DNA of 64,000 nt, from assembly GCF_031191185.1 (NCBI RefSeq), contig NZ_CP133464.1, positions 310,001 to 374,000 of the forward strand, read 5' to 3'. Below, one piece after another: positions 8,933-17,632 of the stretch (the first letter of the stretch is position 1; every line of letters starts with the position of its first letter). The translations under genes and the position numbers were made by a program. The stretch comes from Prevotella nigrescens (GTDB lineage: Bacteria; Bacteroidota; Bacteroidia; Bacteroidales; Bacteroidaceae). The notes beneath the pieces were generated by a model, which saw only the letters and a program-made list of their open reading frames with translations, was not told where the DNA came from and ran no database searches.

Positions 8933-10618
8933 TTACAGTTCTCCGAGTGCCTTCCTTAATGCCACTTGCGCCGTCCTGATGTCTATTTCGGCATCTACAA
9001 TGGCTGTCTTTGCCGACATCCATGCCGTTTGTGCCTGCATCACATCGGTAACAGTCATTACTCCTTCCTTAAATCCGAGGTTGGCAACACGTAGGTTCTC
9101 TTCTGCCGAAACCATGTTTTTGTGTGCAGTAGCCAAGCGGGTGTTTGCGTTTTTAAGGCGGAAGCGAGTCTGTTCCACCTCTAATCTAATCTTGTTTCGT
9201 ACGTCGCTCAATTCCATTTGAGCCATTTGGGTTGCCGTGCGAGCTGCTCTCACCTTGTATTTGCCTTCTCCCCAGTTCCAAATAGGTACGTGCAGCACCA
9301 ACCCGATGCTCCAAATGTCTTTGAATTTCTGTTCAAATCCGTTGAAAGCATTGGGGTTCGACACGGTGTAACCAGCCGTTAAGGCGAGGTGCGGACGATA
9401 AAGTGCCTGTATAATTTTGGTGTTCTGCTTGGTAATATCAACCGTATTTTGCAGTATTCGTACCTCTGGACGAGCATTGAAAGCAGTGTCCGCACTGTTA
9501 TAATTTGCAGGAACGAAAGCCGAAAGATTGTCTGTTGCTTCGTCTTCGAGCATTAAATCGCCGTCGAGGGGCAGTCCGCAAAGCTGACAAAGTGCCATTT
9601 TCGCTAACGAAATGCCGTTTTCTATTTCCGAAATGGTAAGGTTTGCGGTATTTTCAGCTACCGAAACCTTCAGTCCGTCAGCCTTTGTTGCAACGCCGGC
9701 ATCGTACATTTTAGTTACATTATCGTGCAACTTGCTTATTAGATTGCGGTATTGTATAGCCAGTATCGACTTTTCTTTGAGCGAAACAATAAGCCAGTAA
9801 GCGTTATCGACGGCGAAAAGAACCGTTTGCTGCTTCAGCTGTATATCGTTTTGGGCAAACTCTTCGCCTATCGTAGCTATGTCGTTGAGTGCCTTTATGC
9901 CCCCTCCCATATATATGGGTTGCGTAACCATGATACCGGCAGCATACATATTCTTTGTGTTTGTGCGCAATCCGCGTCGTATCGTCTCGCCTATGTTGTT
10001 GCCAGCTTGGGAGAGTGGCGTTGTAATACCCCCTAAAACATCGGCTAACCGTTGGGCTGCCTGAGCCGAAATAATGCCTTGTTGTTGCAGCTGACCAATG
10101 GTTTGACCTATCTGGCTGCCCAATTTGCCAACTGTTGCCGAGCCTAACGACGATAGCGTTTGCTTTTGTTTGTCGTTAAGGAGCGATATTTCGCGCGACA
10201 AATGTTCGTATCCAGCCATGCCCGTAACACGTGGCAGATACTTTGTTTTGGCTGCTTTGTGCGTATTTTCGGCTATTTGAGCAGTCAATTTAGATATTGC
10301 CAGCTGTTTATTATTAGCCAAAGCCAGTTCACGACAACGCTTTAACGACAGCACATTGCGTCTTTCTGCAATCACTTCTTGACTTTCTGCCGTTCCGTTT
10401 TCCATCTTATCGGCAGCTGTTTCCTGCGTTTTCACCATTGTTTTGTATGCAAAAGCAGACGTTTTTCTAACCCTTTCTGTCATAGTCTTTTGCGTTCCCG
10501 TCAATATTTCAGGTACAAATGCAAGCGTTTCCCCTACTGTCTTTTGTGGCAGTTCCTGTGAAAATGCGGCACAAACCGTAGTAAAAAATACACCGAAAAG
10601 CAATATTTTTTTTATCAT
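8933..10618 (-). CDS. TolC family outer-membrane efflux protein
   Basis: 561 residues with a signal peptide (ILLFGVFFTTVCAAFSQ). It contains the duplicated helical OEP pattern: NVLSLKRCRELALANNKQLA near residue 90, then later repeats such as VTKMYDAGVATKADGLKVSV and NLRVANLGFKEGVMTVTDVM. These form the periplasmic alpha-tunnel of a TolC trimer. It is longer than E. coli TolC, partly through an N-terminal Lys/Glu/Thr-rich stretch (about 25-85) and an insertion around 150-220 (QIGQTIGQLQQQGIISAQAA). It is the first gene of the efflux operon, read from the promoter at 10665-10695, and is divergent from DUF4492-cydAB. Confidence 0.9.
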   Translation of the reverse strand: MIKKILLFGVFFTTVCAAFSQELPQKTVGETLAFVPEILTGTQKTMTERVRKTSAFAYKTMVKTQETAADKMENGTAESQEVIAERRNVLSLKRCRELALANNKQLAISKLTAQIAENTHKAAKTKYLPRVTGMAGYEHLSREISLLNDKQKQTLSSLGSATVGKLGSQIGQTIGQLQQQGIISAQAAQRLADVLGGITTPLSQAGNNIGETIRRGLRTNTKNMYAAGIMVTQPIYMGGGIKALNDIATIGEEFAQNDIQLKQQTVLFAVDNAYWLIVSLKEKSILAIQYRNLISKLHDNVTKMYDAGVATKADGLKVSVAENTANLTISEIENGISLAKMALCQLCGLPLDGDLMLEDEATDNLSAFVPANYNSADTAFNARPEVRILQNTVDITKQNTKIIQALYRPHLALTAGYTVSNPNAFNGFEQKFKDIWSIGLVLHVPIWNWGEGKYKVRAARTATQMAQMELSDVRNKIRLEVEQTRFRLKNANTRLATAHKNMVSAEENLRVANLGFKEGVMTVTDVMQAQTAWMSAKTAIVDAEIDIRTAQVALRKALGEL

Positions 10619-10664
10619 AAAGTTCGATTCTGAATCCTGTACAGCTTTATTCCGTATCTTAATA

Positions 10665-10695
10665 CAAAATTAAATCATTTTGAATATAGACCAAA
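10665..10695 (-). promoter_or_regulatory. Promoter of the TolC-HlyD-permease operon
   Basis: On the minus strand TTTG (10692-10695) is followed after 19 bp by TAATTTTG (10665-10672), a near-ideal Bacteroidota promoter. The start codon is at 10618. Confidence 0.7.
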
Positions 10696-10776
10696 ACAAA
10701 ATGCTTTATTATTTCTTTATTTTCGTTAAAGGGCGCAAAAATAAAGAAAAAATGCCTAAGTTTTATTTTTTTTCCC

Positions 10777-10784
10777 TACTTTTG
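10777..10784 (+). promoter_or_regulatory. -7 promoter element for DUF4492-cydAB
   Basis: TACTTTTG followed by CA fits the -7 consensus, 46 bp before the DUF4492 ATG. The upstream -33 region is T-rich without a clear TTTG. Confidence 0.5.
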
Positions 10785-10830
10785 CACTGCACAGTTGTAC
10801 TTAATACAGATTACGAAACAATTACATTAA

Positions 10831-11049
10831 ATGCGCAGAAATGGCTTTTTATATAGGGTTTTCGACTTATACTACGATGGATTTCGCAGTATGACGCTTG
10901 GCAAGACACTTTGGCTTGTCATCTTGGTAAAGCTCTTCATTATGTTCTTTGTCTTAAAATTGTTCTTTTTTCCGAACTTTATTAAGGAGCATTCAAAGCG
11001 TGGAAGCGAAGCAAAATTCGTTGAAAAGGAGATGCTGAAGCGCAATTAG
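10831..11049 (+). CDS. DUF4492 family small membrane protein, cytochrome bd-associated
   Basis: 72 residues: a conserved amphipathic start (FLYRVFDLYYDGFRSMTLGK), one transmembrane helix (LWLVILVKLFIMFFVLKLFF, about 28-47) and a charged C-terminus. DUF4492 proteins are commonly found just upstream of cydA in Bacteroidota, as here (96 bp before cydA, same strand). By position and size it may be a small accessory subunit or assembly factor of cytochrome bd, comparable in idea to CydX, but this is inference because it shares no visible sequence with CydX. Confidence 0.85.
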   Translation: MRRNGFLYRVFDLYYDGFRSMTLGKTLWLVILVKLFIMFFVLKLFFFPNFIKEHSKRGSEAKFVEKEMLKRN

Positions 11050-11145
11050 GTGTAGCCTGCCGGTGAATGTAGGTATCTGGCAAGATAGAAATCAGGAATA
11101 AACGAGAGAACTATAAATTAATTCTAACAGTCATATTATTTAACA

Positions 11146-12681
11146 ATGGGAAATTTATTATTAACCATCGACCCCGATGTTGTGAACTGGTCGCGTGCTC
11201 AGTTCGCACTTACAGCCATCTATCACTGGCTGTTTGTGCCACTGACGCTTGGGCTTGCACTCATTATGGGGATTATGGAGACGTACTATTATCGTACGGG
11301 AGAAGTGTTTTGGAAGAAGACGGCGCAGTTCTGGCAGCGTCTTTTTGGTATTAATTTCGCCATAGGCGTAGCTACCGGCATTATTTTAGAGTTCGAATTT
11401 GGAACGAACTGGAGCAATTACTCTTGGTTTGTAGGCGATATTTTCGGTGCCCCGCTTGCCATCGAGGGTATGCTGGCTTTCTTTATGGAGTCTACTTTCG
11501 TGGCTGTTATGTTCTTCGGGTGGAAGAAAGTGTCGCGCGGATTTCACCTTGCGTCCACTTGGCTGACGGGTATTGGTGCCACGATATCGGCTTGGTGGAT
11601 TCTCGTAGCCAATGCCTGGATGCAGAATCCTGTGGGTTGTGAGTTCAATCCGGACACCATGCGCAACGAAATGACATCGTTCTGGGAAGTAGCTTTAAGT
11701 CCGATGGCTGTCAATAAGTTCACTCATACCGTTACATCTGCCTGGGTTCTGGGTGCAGCTTTCTGTGTTGGAGTCAGCTGTTGGTACCTTTTGAAGAAGC
11801 GCCACACAGACTTTGCCCGCAAAAGCCTGAAGGTTGGTGCTGTCGTAGGCTTGTGCGCATCGTTGCTTACAGCCGTTGCCGGTGATGAATCGGCTTATCT
11901 TGTAGCGCAACATCAGCCTATGAAGCTGGCAGCCATGGAGGCTTTGTACGAAGGAGGCAAGGGAGAAGCACTTACAGGAGTAGCTCTTGTAAATCCATTC
12001 TCGCAGCCCGACTACATGAACGAAACCGAACCGCCTATGAAGATAGCTGTACCGAAGGTGCTTTCGTTCCTCGCCACGCGCGACTTTAACGGCTATGTGC
12101 CCGGCATTCGCAACATTATAAACGGATATAAGAAGGACGACGGCACTGTTGAACCGTCGCTCGCCGAAAAGATTACTCGGGGCAAACAAGCCATAGCAGC
12201 CCTGAAAGCTTACAGAAGCGGACAGAAAACGGAAGCCAATGTAAAGACTTTGAAGACCAACATGAAGTATTTCGGCTATGGCTACATTAAGAATGCGAGC
12301 CAGACAGTGCCTCCTGTTGGTATTAATTTCTGGTCGTTCCGTCTGATGGTAGGCTTGGGCGTATTGTTTATTTTGGTATTTGCCATCATCTTGTTCGTGC
12401 TTTATCGCAAGGACATAAGCCGTCCTCGGCTTTTGCAGATGGTGGGTGTTGCGCTCATTCCGTTGGCTTATGTTGCCAGTGAATGTGGCTGGTTGGTAGC
12501 CGAATTTGGGCGTCAGCCTTGGACAATACAAGACATGTTGCCCACGTGGGCAGCCGTAAGCGACCTCAGCAGTGGGAGTGTTGCATTGACATTCTTCTTG
12601 TTCTTATTCCTCTTCACGGCTATGCTTGGGGTTGAAATAAGCATTATGTGTAAACAAATAAAGAAAGGACCGCAACTATGA
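11146..12681 (+). CDS. cydA: Cytochrome bd quinol oxidase subunit I
   Basis: 511 residues with nine or so membrane helices. Expected ligands and proton-path residues are visible: His27 in TAIYHWLFVPLTLGL (the haem b595 ligand position), Glu107 and Glu115 in LAIEGMLAFFMESTF, and His194 in NKFTHTVTSAW (haem b558). A segment near 408 (RLMVGLGVLF) supplies the Met ligand region. The soluble loop between them is of the short-Q-loop type. The enzyme oxidises quinol and reduces O2 with high affinity, letting an anaerobe scavenge oxygen. It overlaps cydB by 4 bp. Confidence 0.97.
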   Translation: MGNLLLTIDPDVVNWSRAQFALTAIYHWLFVPLTLGLALIMGIMETYYYRTGEVFWKKTAQFWQRLFGINFAIGVATGIILEFEFGTNWSNYSWFVGDIFGAPLAIEGMLAFFMESTFVAVMFFGWKKVSRGFHLASTWLTGIGATISAWWILVANAWMQNPVGCEFNPDTMRNEMTSFWEVALSPMAVNKFTHTVTSAWVLGAAFCVGVSCWYLLKKRHTDFARKSLKVGAVVGLCASLLTAVAGDESAYLVAQHQPMKLAAMEALYEGGKGEALTGVALVNPFSQPDYMNETEPPMKIAVPKVLSFLATRDFNGYVPGIRNIINGYKKDDGTVEPSLAEKITRGKQAIAALKAYRSGQKTEANVKTLKTNMKYFGYGYIKNASQTVPPVGINFWSFRLMVGLGVLFILVFAIILFVLYRKDISRPRLLQMVGVALIPLAYVASECGWLVAEFGRQPWTIQDMLPTWAAVSDLSSGSVALTFFLFLFLFTAMLGVEISIMCKQIKKGPQL

Positions 12682-13820
12682 CATACGATTTCTTGCAACA
12701 TTACTGGTGGTTTCTCATTGCACTTCTCGGTGCATTGCTCGTCTTCCTGATGTTTGTGCAGGGAGCAAACTCCATGATTTTCCAATTGGGTAAGACCGAT
12801 GTAGAACGCCGTATGGTGATAAACTCTACAGGACGCAAGTGGGAATTTACCTTCACGACGCTTGTAACGTTTGGCGGAGCGTTCTTTGCTTCGTTCCCAT
12901 TGTTCTACAGTACCAGCTTCGGATCGGCTTATTGGGTGTGGATTATCATTCTTTTCTCGTTCATCATTCAAGCCGTCAGCTACGAGTTTCAGAACAAGGC
13001 GGGTAATCTTCTTGGTGTGAAAACTTTCCAGACCTGTCTGGTTATCAATGGCATCGTTGGTCCGCTGCTTCTTGGAGGTGCCGTTGCAACCTTCTTTACA
13101 GGGTCTAACTTCATTGTGGAAAAGGCGAATATAGTAAACGGAATGCAGCCCGTCATCTCTCATTGGGCGAATGCTTCGCGCGGACTCGACGTTCTGTTGA
13201 ACCCATGGGTGGTTATTTTTGGTATCGCCGTGGTGTTCCTCGCTCGCGTGTTGGGCATTCTCTACATTAATAATAATGTGTCCGACGATGCCATACGTTC
13301 GCGCATTCGTCTGCAACTCCCCATTAATACCCTGCTATTCCTTATTTTCTTCATTGCATTTCTTGGCAGGACGCTTCTCGGCGACGGCTATGCAGTAAAT
13401 GCAGACGGCACTGTCGTGATGGAAGCGCTGAAGTATCTGCACAATCTTTTGGATATGTGGTACTTGGCTGTTGTACTTTTGGTGGGTGTATTGCTTGTGC
13501 TTTACGGCATTATACGCACGATTTTGCAAGAGAACTACATCAAAGGCATTTGGGCAACAGGCATCGGCGTGGTGCTGGTGGTAATTGTCTTGTTCCTCCT
13601 TGCAGGCTATAACAACACGGCTTACTACCCGTCTACAGCCTCCTTGCAAAGCTCTTTGACGATAAAGAACAGCTGTTCGAGCGAGTTTACCCTCACCGCA
13701 ATGTTCTATGCCAGTCTGATTGCGCCCTTCGTTTTGGGCTACATCTACTACGCTTGGCGCAGTATAGACAGCAAAAAGATTGACCGTCAGGAGATTGAAG
13801 ACGACGACCACGCTTATTAA
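12678..13820 (+). CDS. cydB: Cytochrome bd quinol oxidase subunit II
   Basis: 380 residues of mostly membrane helices. It opens MTYDFLQHYWWFLIALLGAL and contains FVQGANSMIFQLGKTDVERR and GRKWEFTFTTLVTFGGAFFA, typical of CydB. Its ATG overlaps the cydA stop (ATGA), indicating translational coupling. It pairs with CydA to form the oxidase core. The C-terminus is acidic (EIEDDDHAY). A strong hairpin terminator follows at 13875. Confidence 0.96.
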   Translation: MTYDFLQHYWWFLIALLGALLVFLMFVQGANSMIFQLGKTDVERRMVINSTGRKWEFTFTTLVTFGGAFFASFPLFYSTSFGSAYWVWIIILFSFIIQAVSYEFQNKAGNLLGVKTFQTCLVINGIVGPLLLGGAVATFFTGSNFIVEKANIVNGMQPVISHWANASRGLDVLLNPWVVIFGIAVVFLARVLGILYINNNVSDDAIRSRIRLQLPINTLLFLIFFIAFLGRTLLGDGYAVNADGTVVMEALKYLHNLLDMWYLAVVLLVGVLLVLYGIIRTILQENYIKGIWATGIGVVLVVIVLFLLAGYNNTAYYPSTASLQSSLTIKNSCSSEFTLTAMFYASLIAPFVLGYIYYAWRSIDSKKIDRQEIEDDDHAY

Positions 13821-13874
13821 AGAACTTTTTTATTTCATTGTTTTATCCTCAATAGCGGTAAATCAATATATTGC

Positions 13875-13910
13875 AGTGCGATGTGTCAGTGATTGACACA
13901 TCGCACTTTT
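13875..13910 (+). terminator. Rho-independent terminator after cydB
   Basis: A perfect 14-bp stem (AGTGCGATGTGTCA with TGACACATCGCACT) and a 5-base loop are followed by TTT and a T-rich tail. It lies between convergent cydB and the cyclophilin gene. Confidence 0.85.
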
Positions 13911-14076
13911 GTTTGTTCTGTTGGCAATGATGTGCCAGACCAGCCTTTTCCTATTTTCTTTTTTGCTTGTCGGAAACACTGTTTCAGTTTGCAAAAATGC
14001 CTTTACCGAACATAGAACCGGCTTTTGTACGTATCGGTGTACACTTCTGCAAACGTTGGAACAGTATCGTGAGCCT

Positions 14077-14757
14077 TTACTTTATCACCTTTGCGCTGAT
14101 GATACGGATATCGTTTACAGGACGGTCGTTGCCATCTGTTGCTGCCTTCTGTATCTTTTCAACGACTCCGAGTCCATCAACCACTTCGCCAAATACGGTG
14201 TACGACCCGTCGAGATGTGGCGTACCACCCTGCGTTTTATAGGTTTCTATAAGTTCGGGCGTCAGTTTTGCCTTTCCGTCGGTGTACTTGTCCATTCTTT
14301 CTTGCGCCCATTCCAATTGCTTGTCGGTAAACTTCTGCCCCCAGACAATATAGAACTGGGTGGACGACGATGCCCTTTCGGGATTTACATTGTCGCCTTC
14401 GCGTGCGGCAGCCAGCGCGCCACGCTTGTGGTAGAGCTTCGGAAAACAAATCTCGGCAGGTATGCTGTACGCTTCAGGAGTGTCGCCAAGCTGTTGCCCC
14501 GGCTTGGCTGTTTTCGATGCCAAGTCGCCAGTCTGCACCATGAAGTCTTTTATTACACGATGGAAAAGCACCCCATTGTATGCACCGGACTGCACTTGTT
14601 TCAGGAAGTTGTCGCGGTGTCTGGGTGTCTCATTGTACAAAACAAGGCGGATAGTACCACTGTCTGTAACGAGTTCAACCTCGTGCCGAGGTTCTGTTTG
14701 CGCCTGTGCCAGAACGGCAACAAGGCAGAACAGGAAGAGAGCGATTGTCTTTTTCAT
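14077..14757 (-). CDS. Cyclophilin-type peptidyl-prolyl cis-trans isomerase, exported
   Basis: 226 residues with a signal peptide (ALFLFCLVAVLAQAQ). The cyclophilin core shows FLKQVQSGAYNGVLFHRVIK and FMVQTGDLASK, where the FHRVI Arg is the catalytic residue, then SSSTQFYIVWG and FGEVVDGLGVVEKIQ. An insertion around residues 85-110 and 140-165 makes it longer than minimal cyclophilins, as in many Bacteroidota homologues. It would assist folding in the periplasm. It lies 10 bp downstream of the CobW-type gene on the same strand and is likely co-transcribed with it. Confidence 0.92.
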   Translation of the reverse strand: MKKTIALFLFCLVAVLAQAQTEPRHEVELVTDSGTIRLVLYNETPRHRDNFLKQVQSGAYNGVLFHRVIKDFMVQTGDLASKTAKPGQQLGDTPEAYSIPAEICFPKLYHKRGALAAAREGDNVNPERASSSTQFYIVWGQKFTDKQLEWAQERMDKYTDGKAKLTPELIETYKTQGGTPHLDGSYTVFGEVVDGLGVVEKIQKAATDGNDRPVNDIRIISAKVIK

Positions 14758-14767
14758 GTTCGTTTCC

Positions 14768-16003
14768 TTATTTTAAGCACTTGTCCAATTCGGCTTTTAT
14801 TGCCTCTTTTTCCATATTCTGTCCAATGAAAACGAGCTTTTGCATGCGGTCTCCGTAAGGTTCTTCCCAGTCTTTCTTTAGTTTCGGGTTGCGTTCAAGG
14901 AACTCGCGAAGCTCAAAGGGAGGCATTGTGGCATACCATTGTCCGGCATTGCGCAGCGTAACTTGCTTTCCGGCTTGTTCGAAAACATAGCATACGTCTT
15001 TCTCGTTGTCGAAGTAGCACAATCCCTTACAGCGTATAATGCTCTTCGGCCACTTGCGTGCGACGAAGTCATCGAAGAAGTTCAGGTCGAACGGACGGCG
15101 TGCATAGTACACGAAAGTGTCGATGTTGTACTCCAATGCCTCGCCGCTCTCTTCGTTTTCAAGGTGGTCATGGTCGTGATGATGGTGGTGATGGTGATGC
15201 TGATGGCTGTGTTCGTGCTTGTCTCCATCGGCATGGTGGTGCTCATCGTGCCCTTCCTCTTCGTCGTTGTCCTCGTTTTCTATGGCAGCAATCCACGAAG
15301 CGGAGGTCGCAACCTTGTCGAAATCGAAGTCGTTTGCCCCAAGAATGCGCTCAAAATCCACGTCTCCGTAGTTACATTCTATTATTTCGGCTTTCGGTTG
15401 CAGTGCCCTTACAATCTTGCGCACCTTCTTCAGCTCTTCGGCAGACACGTCATCGACTTTGTTCAGCAGCACAATGTTGCAGAATTCTATCTGTTGTATC
15501 AGCAAGTTCTCTATGTCGTCTTCCTCCAAATTCTTCTTCATGAGGTCGTTTCCAGCCGAAAACTCGTCGCACATACGGCGTGTATCCACCACGGTAACAA
15601 TGTTTCTGAGCACTGCTATGCCGTCTTTTGCAAGGTCGGGATATACTTGTGGATAGGCGCAGATGGTCTGTGCGATGGGCGCAGGTTCGCAAATGCCGCT
15701 TGCCTCAATCACGATGTAGTCGAAACGGTGCTGCTTTACGATGTCGCTAAGCTGCTTTACCAAGTCCATTTTAAGCGTGCAGCAGATGCAACCGTTCTGC
15801 AATGCCACCAGCGAATCGTCCTGTTGGTCTACCACGCCACCTTTTTCTATCAGGTCGGCATCTATGTTTACTTCGCCAATATCGTTTACAATGACTGCGA
15901 ACTTGATGCCTTTGTTGTTGCCAAGAATTTTGTTTACGAGTGTAGTCTTACCGCTTCCGAGATATCCTGTAAGCAATAAGACGGGTGTTTCGTTCTTTTC
16001 CAT
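14768..16003 (-). CDS. CobW/P47K family metal-chaperone GTPase with His-rich loop
   Basis: The 411-residue protein has a Walker A GYLGSGKT at residues 13-20, the metal-binding CxCC motif NGCICCTLK (Cys72, 74, 75), and the guanine motif LLNKVD (about 179-184). After a His/Asp/Glu-rich stretch at 252-280 comes the C-terminal CobW domain. Such GTPases deliver zinc or other metals to client enzymes. I take the ATG at 16003 rather than an in-frame upstream one at 16249, because a TAACTTTG promoter lies at 16045-16052 and the extra residues would be encoded partly by intergenic repeat sequence. The metal is not determinable; zinc is the usual guess. Confidence 0.9.
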   Translation of the reverse strand: MEKNETPVLLLTGYLGSGKTTLVNKILGNNKGIKFAVIVNDIGEVNIDADLIEKGGVVDQQDDSLVALQNGCICCTLKMDLVKQLSDIVKQHRFDYIVIEASGICEPAPIAQTICAYPQVYPDLAKDGIAVLRNIVTVVDTRRMCDEFSAGNDLMKKNLEEDDIENLLIQQIEFCNIVLLNKVDDVSAEELKKVRKIVRALQPKAEIIECNYGDVDFERILGANDFDFDKVATSASWIAAIENEDNDEEEGHDEHHHADGDKHEHSHQHHHHHHHHDHDHLENEESGEALEYNIDTFVYYARRPFDLNFFDDFVARKWPKSIIRCKGLCYFDNEKDVCYVFEQAGKQVTLRNAGQWYATMPPFELREFLERNPKLKKDWEEPYGDRMQKLVFIGQNMEKEAIKAELDKCLK

Positions 16004-16044
16004 ATAGTATATAATGTATAATTTATTTTGCTGTTTCCGCCATA

Positions 16045-16052
16045 CAAAGTTA
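16045..16052 (-). promoter_or_regulatory. -7 promoter element of the CobW-type/cyclophilin operon
   Basis: The minus strand reads TAACTTTG, 42 bp before the chosen start codon at 16003. It decides against the longer start at 16249. Confidence 0.6.
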
Positions 16053-16183
16053 CAATAATTATGCCACAATGGTGTCGTATCCATCTTTTTTTTCGATGCC
16101 TCAATATGTGCAACTTGCGCAAGAAGCTGTTGCAGCTTGTAAAGAAAAGCGCAAAAGAAATACGGGCATAGCGATTTCGCCTT

Positions 16184-16271
16184 GCAAAAGGGGCTGTTTT
16201 GAGTGGCAAAACAGCCTCTTTTCGTTCGTAAAACGGTGGGTTTTGACACGCAAGAACATGGCTGTTATAAT
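16184..16271. repeat. 22-bp A/T-tract repeat array, four units
   Basis: Four consecutive 22-bp units start at 16184, 16206, 16228 and 16250. Each has the pattern G(C/T)AAAA, seven bases, TTTT, five bases. Units 3 and 4 form the beginning of the left 93-bp direct repeat. Confidence 0.85.
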
Positions 16272-16324
16272 ATGTTGATGGTTAATACTTTAGATAAAAC
16301 AAAATGTTGCGAAAAACATTTACA
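16232..16324. repeat. Left copy of a 93-bp direct repeat flanking the Abi gene
   Basis: Bases 16232-16324 match 17593-17685 in the same orientation without gaps, with five mismatches by eye. Both copies begin AACGGTGG and end GCGAAAAACATTTACA. The interval between them contains only the Abi gene and its promoter. Confidence 0.93.
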
Positions 16325-16506
16325 TTGTTTCTGCTCATTTTCTATATCTATAATAAGGTGTGCAGAGATAACCACATTATAAACAAACCACCTTATTATT
16401 CATCGAAAGGCGAACTACAAGTTTATCCTTTCGATTGATTGAAAGTAGAAAACAGAATGTATAGAAGCAATTATTCAGTATTTCGATTAATTTTAATGGT
16501 ATTTAT

Positions 16507-16537
16507 TTTGTAGAAACAATATTTATATGTACTTTTG
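16507..16537 (+). promoter_or_regulatory. Promoter of the Abi family gene
   Basis: TTTG (16507-16510), 19 bp, then TACTTTTG (16530-16537) is a consensus promoter inside the segment bounded by the direct repeats. The leader to the ATG at 16638 is about 95 nt. Confidence 0.65.
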
Positions 16538-16637
16538 TAAAAAGAAAGATAGTTGCGAGATTATCGCACTTCAATCATAACAGTACTCGCTTGGCATACC
16601 GTAAGATCTGCTGGCGGGTCATTTTTTTACCTATTTT

Positions 16638-17564
16638 ATGAGCCATAAAAAACCACGTTCTGTTGAAGAACAAATAGGAATTTTGAAACAAAGAGGTATG
16701 ACATTCAGAAACGAAGGGTCTGCCCATATCCTATTAAAAAATGTCAGTTATTACCGCTTAAAAAGCTATTGGTGGGATATGCAGCAAGATAAGACAGAGC
16801 ATATTTTCTATAAAGGTTCTTGCTTTGAAGACGTAATGGCACGCTACTTGTTCGATAAAGAGTTGCGACTTGTTCTGTTTGATGCGATAGAAACCATAGA
16901 AATTGCTTTGCGCACAAAGATGATTTATTACCTTTCTCTTTCATTTGGTGGTCTATTTTATACAGATAGAAGTATTTTTGTAGATGAAGACAGGCACAAA
17001 AAGCACTTAGGAGAATTGATGAAAGAATTTATGCGTAGCTGTGAAATATTTGCGAAAGACTACAAGAAGAAGTATGGAATATGGGAAAAAGGTGAGATTG
17101 TAGGTCTGGTACAGCAGCCGGAAGCATGGATTATATTCGAAACGGCAACATTCGGAACACTTTCAAAGATGTATAAAAATCTTCAACACCAACTGCCAGA
17201 AAAGGCAAAAATAGCCAAAGACTTTAATCTTAACAAGCATAATGAACTTGCAAGCTGGCTCGAAGCAATATCGTACTTGAGGAATATTGTAGCTCATCAT
17301 TCCAGAATATGGAGCAGGAATATGGTAAAACGACCGATGGAAATTAAAAAACCTATAGGTAAATGGTTGAAAGGACAACTTACGGAAGATGCAAAAAAGA
17401 GGCCATACCTTATTATTACAGCTATGCTTTATCTGTGCAATGCCATTGGAATGGGAGAAAAATATAAGGAAAAGATTGTTACTTTAATCAAAAACAATCC
17501 CCAAATATCAATATATAAAATTGGTTTTCCTATGGATTGGTTCGATGAAGACATTTGGAAGTAG
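16638..17564 (+). CDS. Abi_2/AbiD-AbiF family abortive infection protein with HEPN-type motif
   Basis: 308 residues. The N-terminus (SVEEQIGILKQRGMTF, then NVSYYRLKSYWWDM) is typical of the Abi_2 family (AbiD/AbiF of lactococci), which is linked to phage exclusion. The segment YLRNIVAHHSRIW gives RX4H at residues 215-220, the catalytic signature of HEPN ribonucleases. By family it probably aborts growth of infected cells by RNA cleavage, but this is not shown here. The gene is AT-rich compared with its neighbours, carries its own promoter and is flanked by 93-bp direct repeats, so it looks like a single-gene acquired cargo. No partner antitoxin gene is visible next to it. Confidence 0.88.
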   Translation: MSHKKPRSVEEQIGILKQRGMTFRNEGSAHILLKNVSYYRLKSYWWDMQQDKTEHIFYKGSCFEDVMARYLFDKELRLVLFDAIETIEIALRTKMIYYLSLSFGGLFYTDRSIFVDEDRHKKHLGELMKEFMRSCEIFAKDYKKKYGIWEKGEIVGLVQQPEAWIIFETATFGTLSKMYKNLQHQLPEKAKIAKDFNLNKHNELASWLEAISYLRNIVAHHSRIWSRNMVKRPMEIKKPIGKWLKGQLTEDAKKRPYLIITAMLYLCNAIGMGEKYKEKIVTLIKNNPQISIYKIGFPMDWFDEDIWK

Positions 17565-17588
17565 AAAAGGGATATATGCTGTTGTATG

Positions 17589-17632
17589 TTAGAACGGTGG
17601 GGTTTGACACGCAAAAACATGGCTGTTATAAT
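17589..17632. repeat. Two 22-bp A/T-tract units within the right direct repeat
   Basis: Units at 17589 and 17611 correspond to units 3 and 4 of the array at 16184. They mark the shared start of the two 93-bp repeats. Confidence 0.7.

Larger units (their letters stand above)
16004..16637. other. Intergenic region before the Abi gene
   Basis: This 634-bp AT-rich spacer holds the minus-strand promoter of the CobW-type gene, the 22-bp repeat array, the left 93-bp direct repeat and the Abi promoter. Two inverted repeats are also visible: AATAAGGTG/CACCTTATT (about 16350-16396) and ATCGAAAGG/CCTTTCGAT (about 16399-16435). No supported coding sequence is present; an open frame on the plus strand at 16069-16278 is encoded by the repeat array. 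Confidence 0.7.

Noticed and set aside
13909-14829. Plus-strand open frame of 306 codons opposite the cyclophilin gene
   Set aside because: The minus strand encodes a clear cyclophilin; the plus frame is an antisense shadow rich in Cys and Phe.
16184-16271. Possible CRISPR-like array
   Set aside because: The 22-bp units are contiguous, with no spacers and no cas genes nearby, so this is a tandem repeat and not CRISPR.
16069-16278. Small ORF over the repeat array before the Abi gene
   Set aside because: Its codons come from the 22-bp repeat; similar Cys/Lys-rich peptides appear over the other arrays, as expected of a repeat and not a gene.
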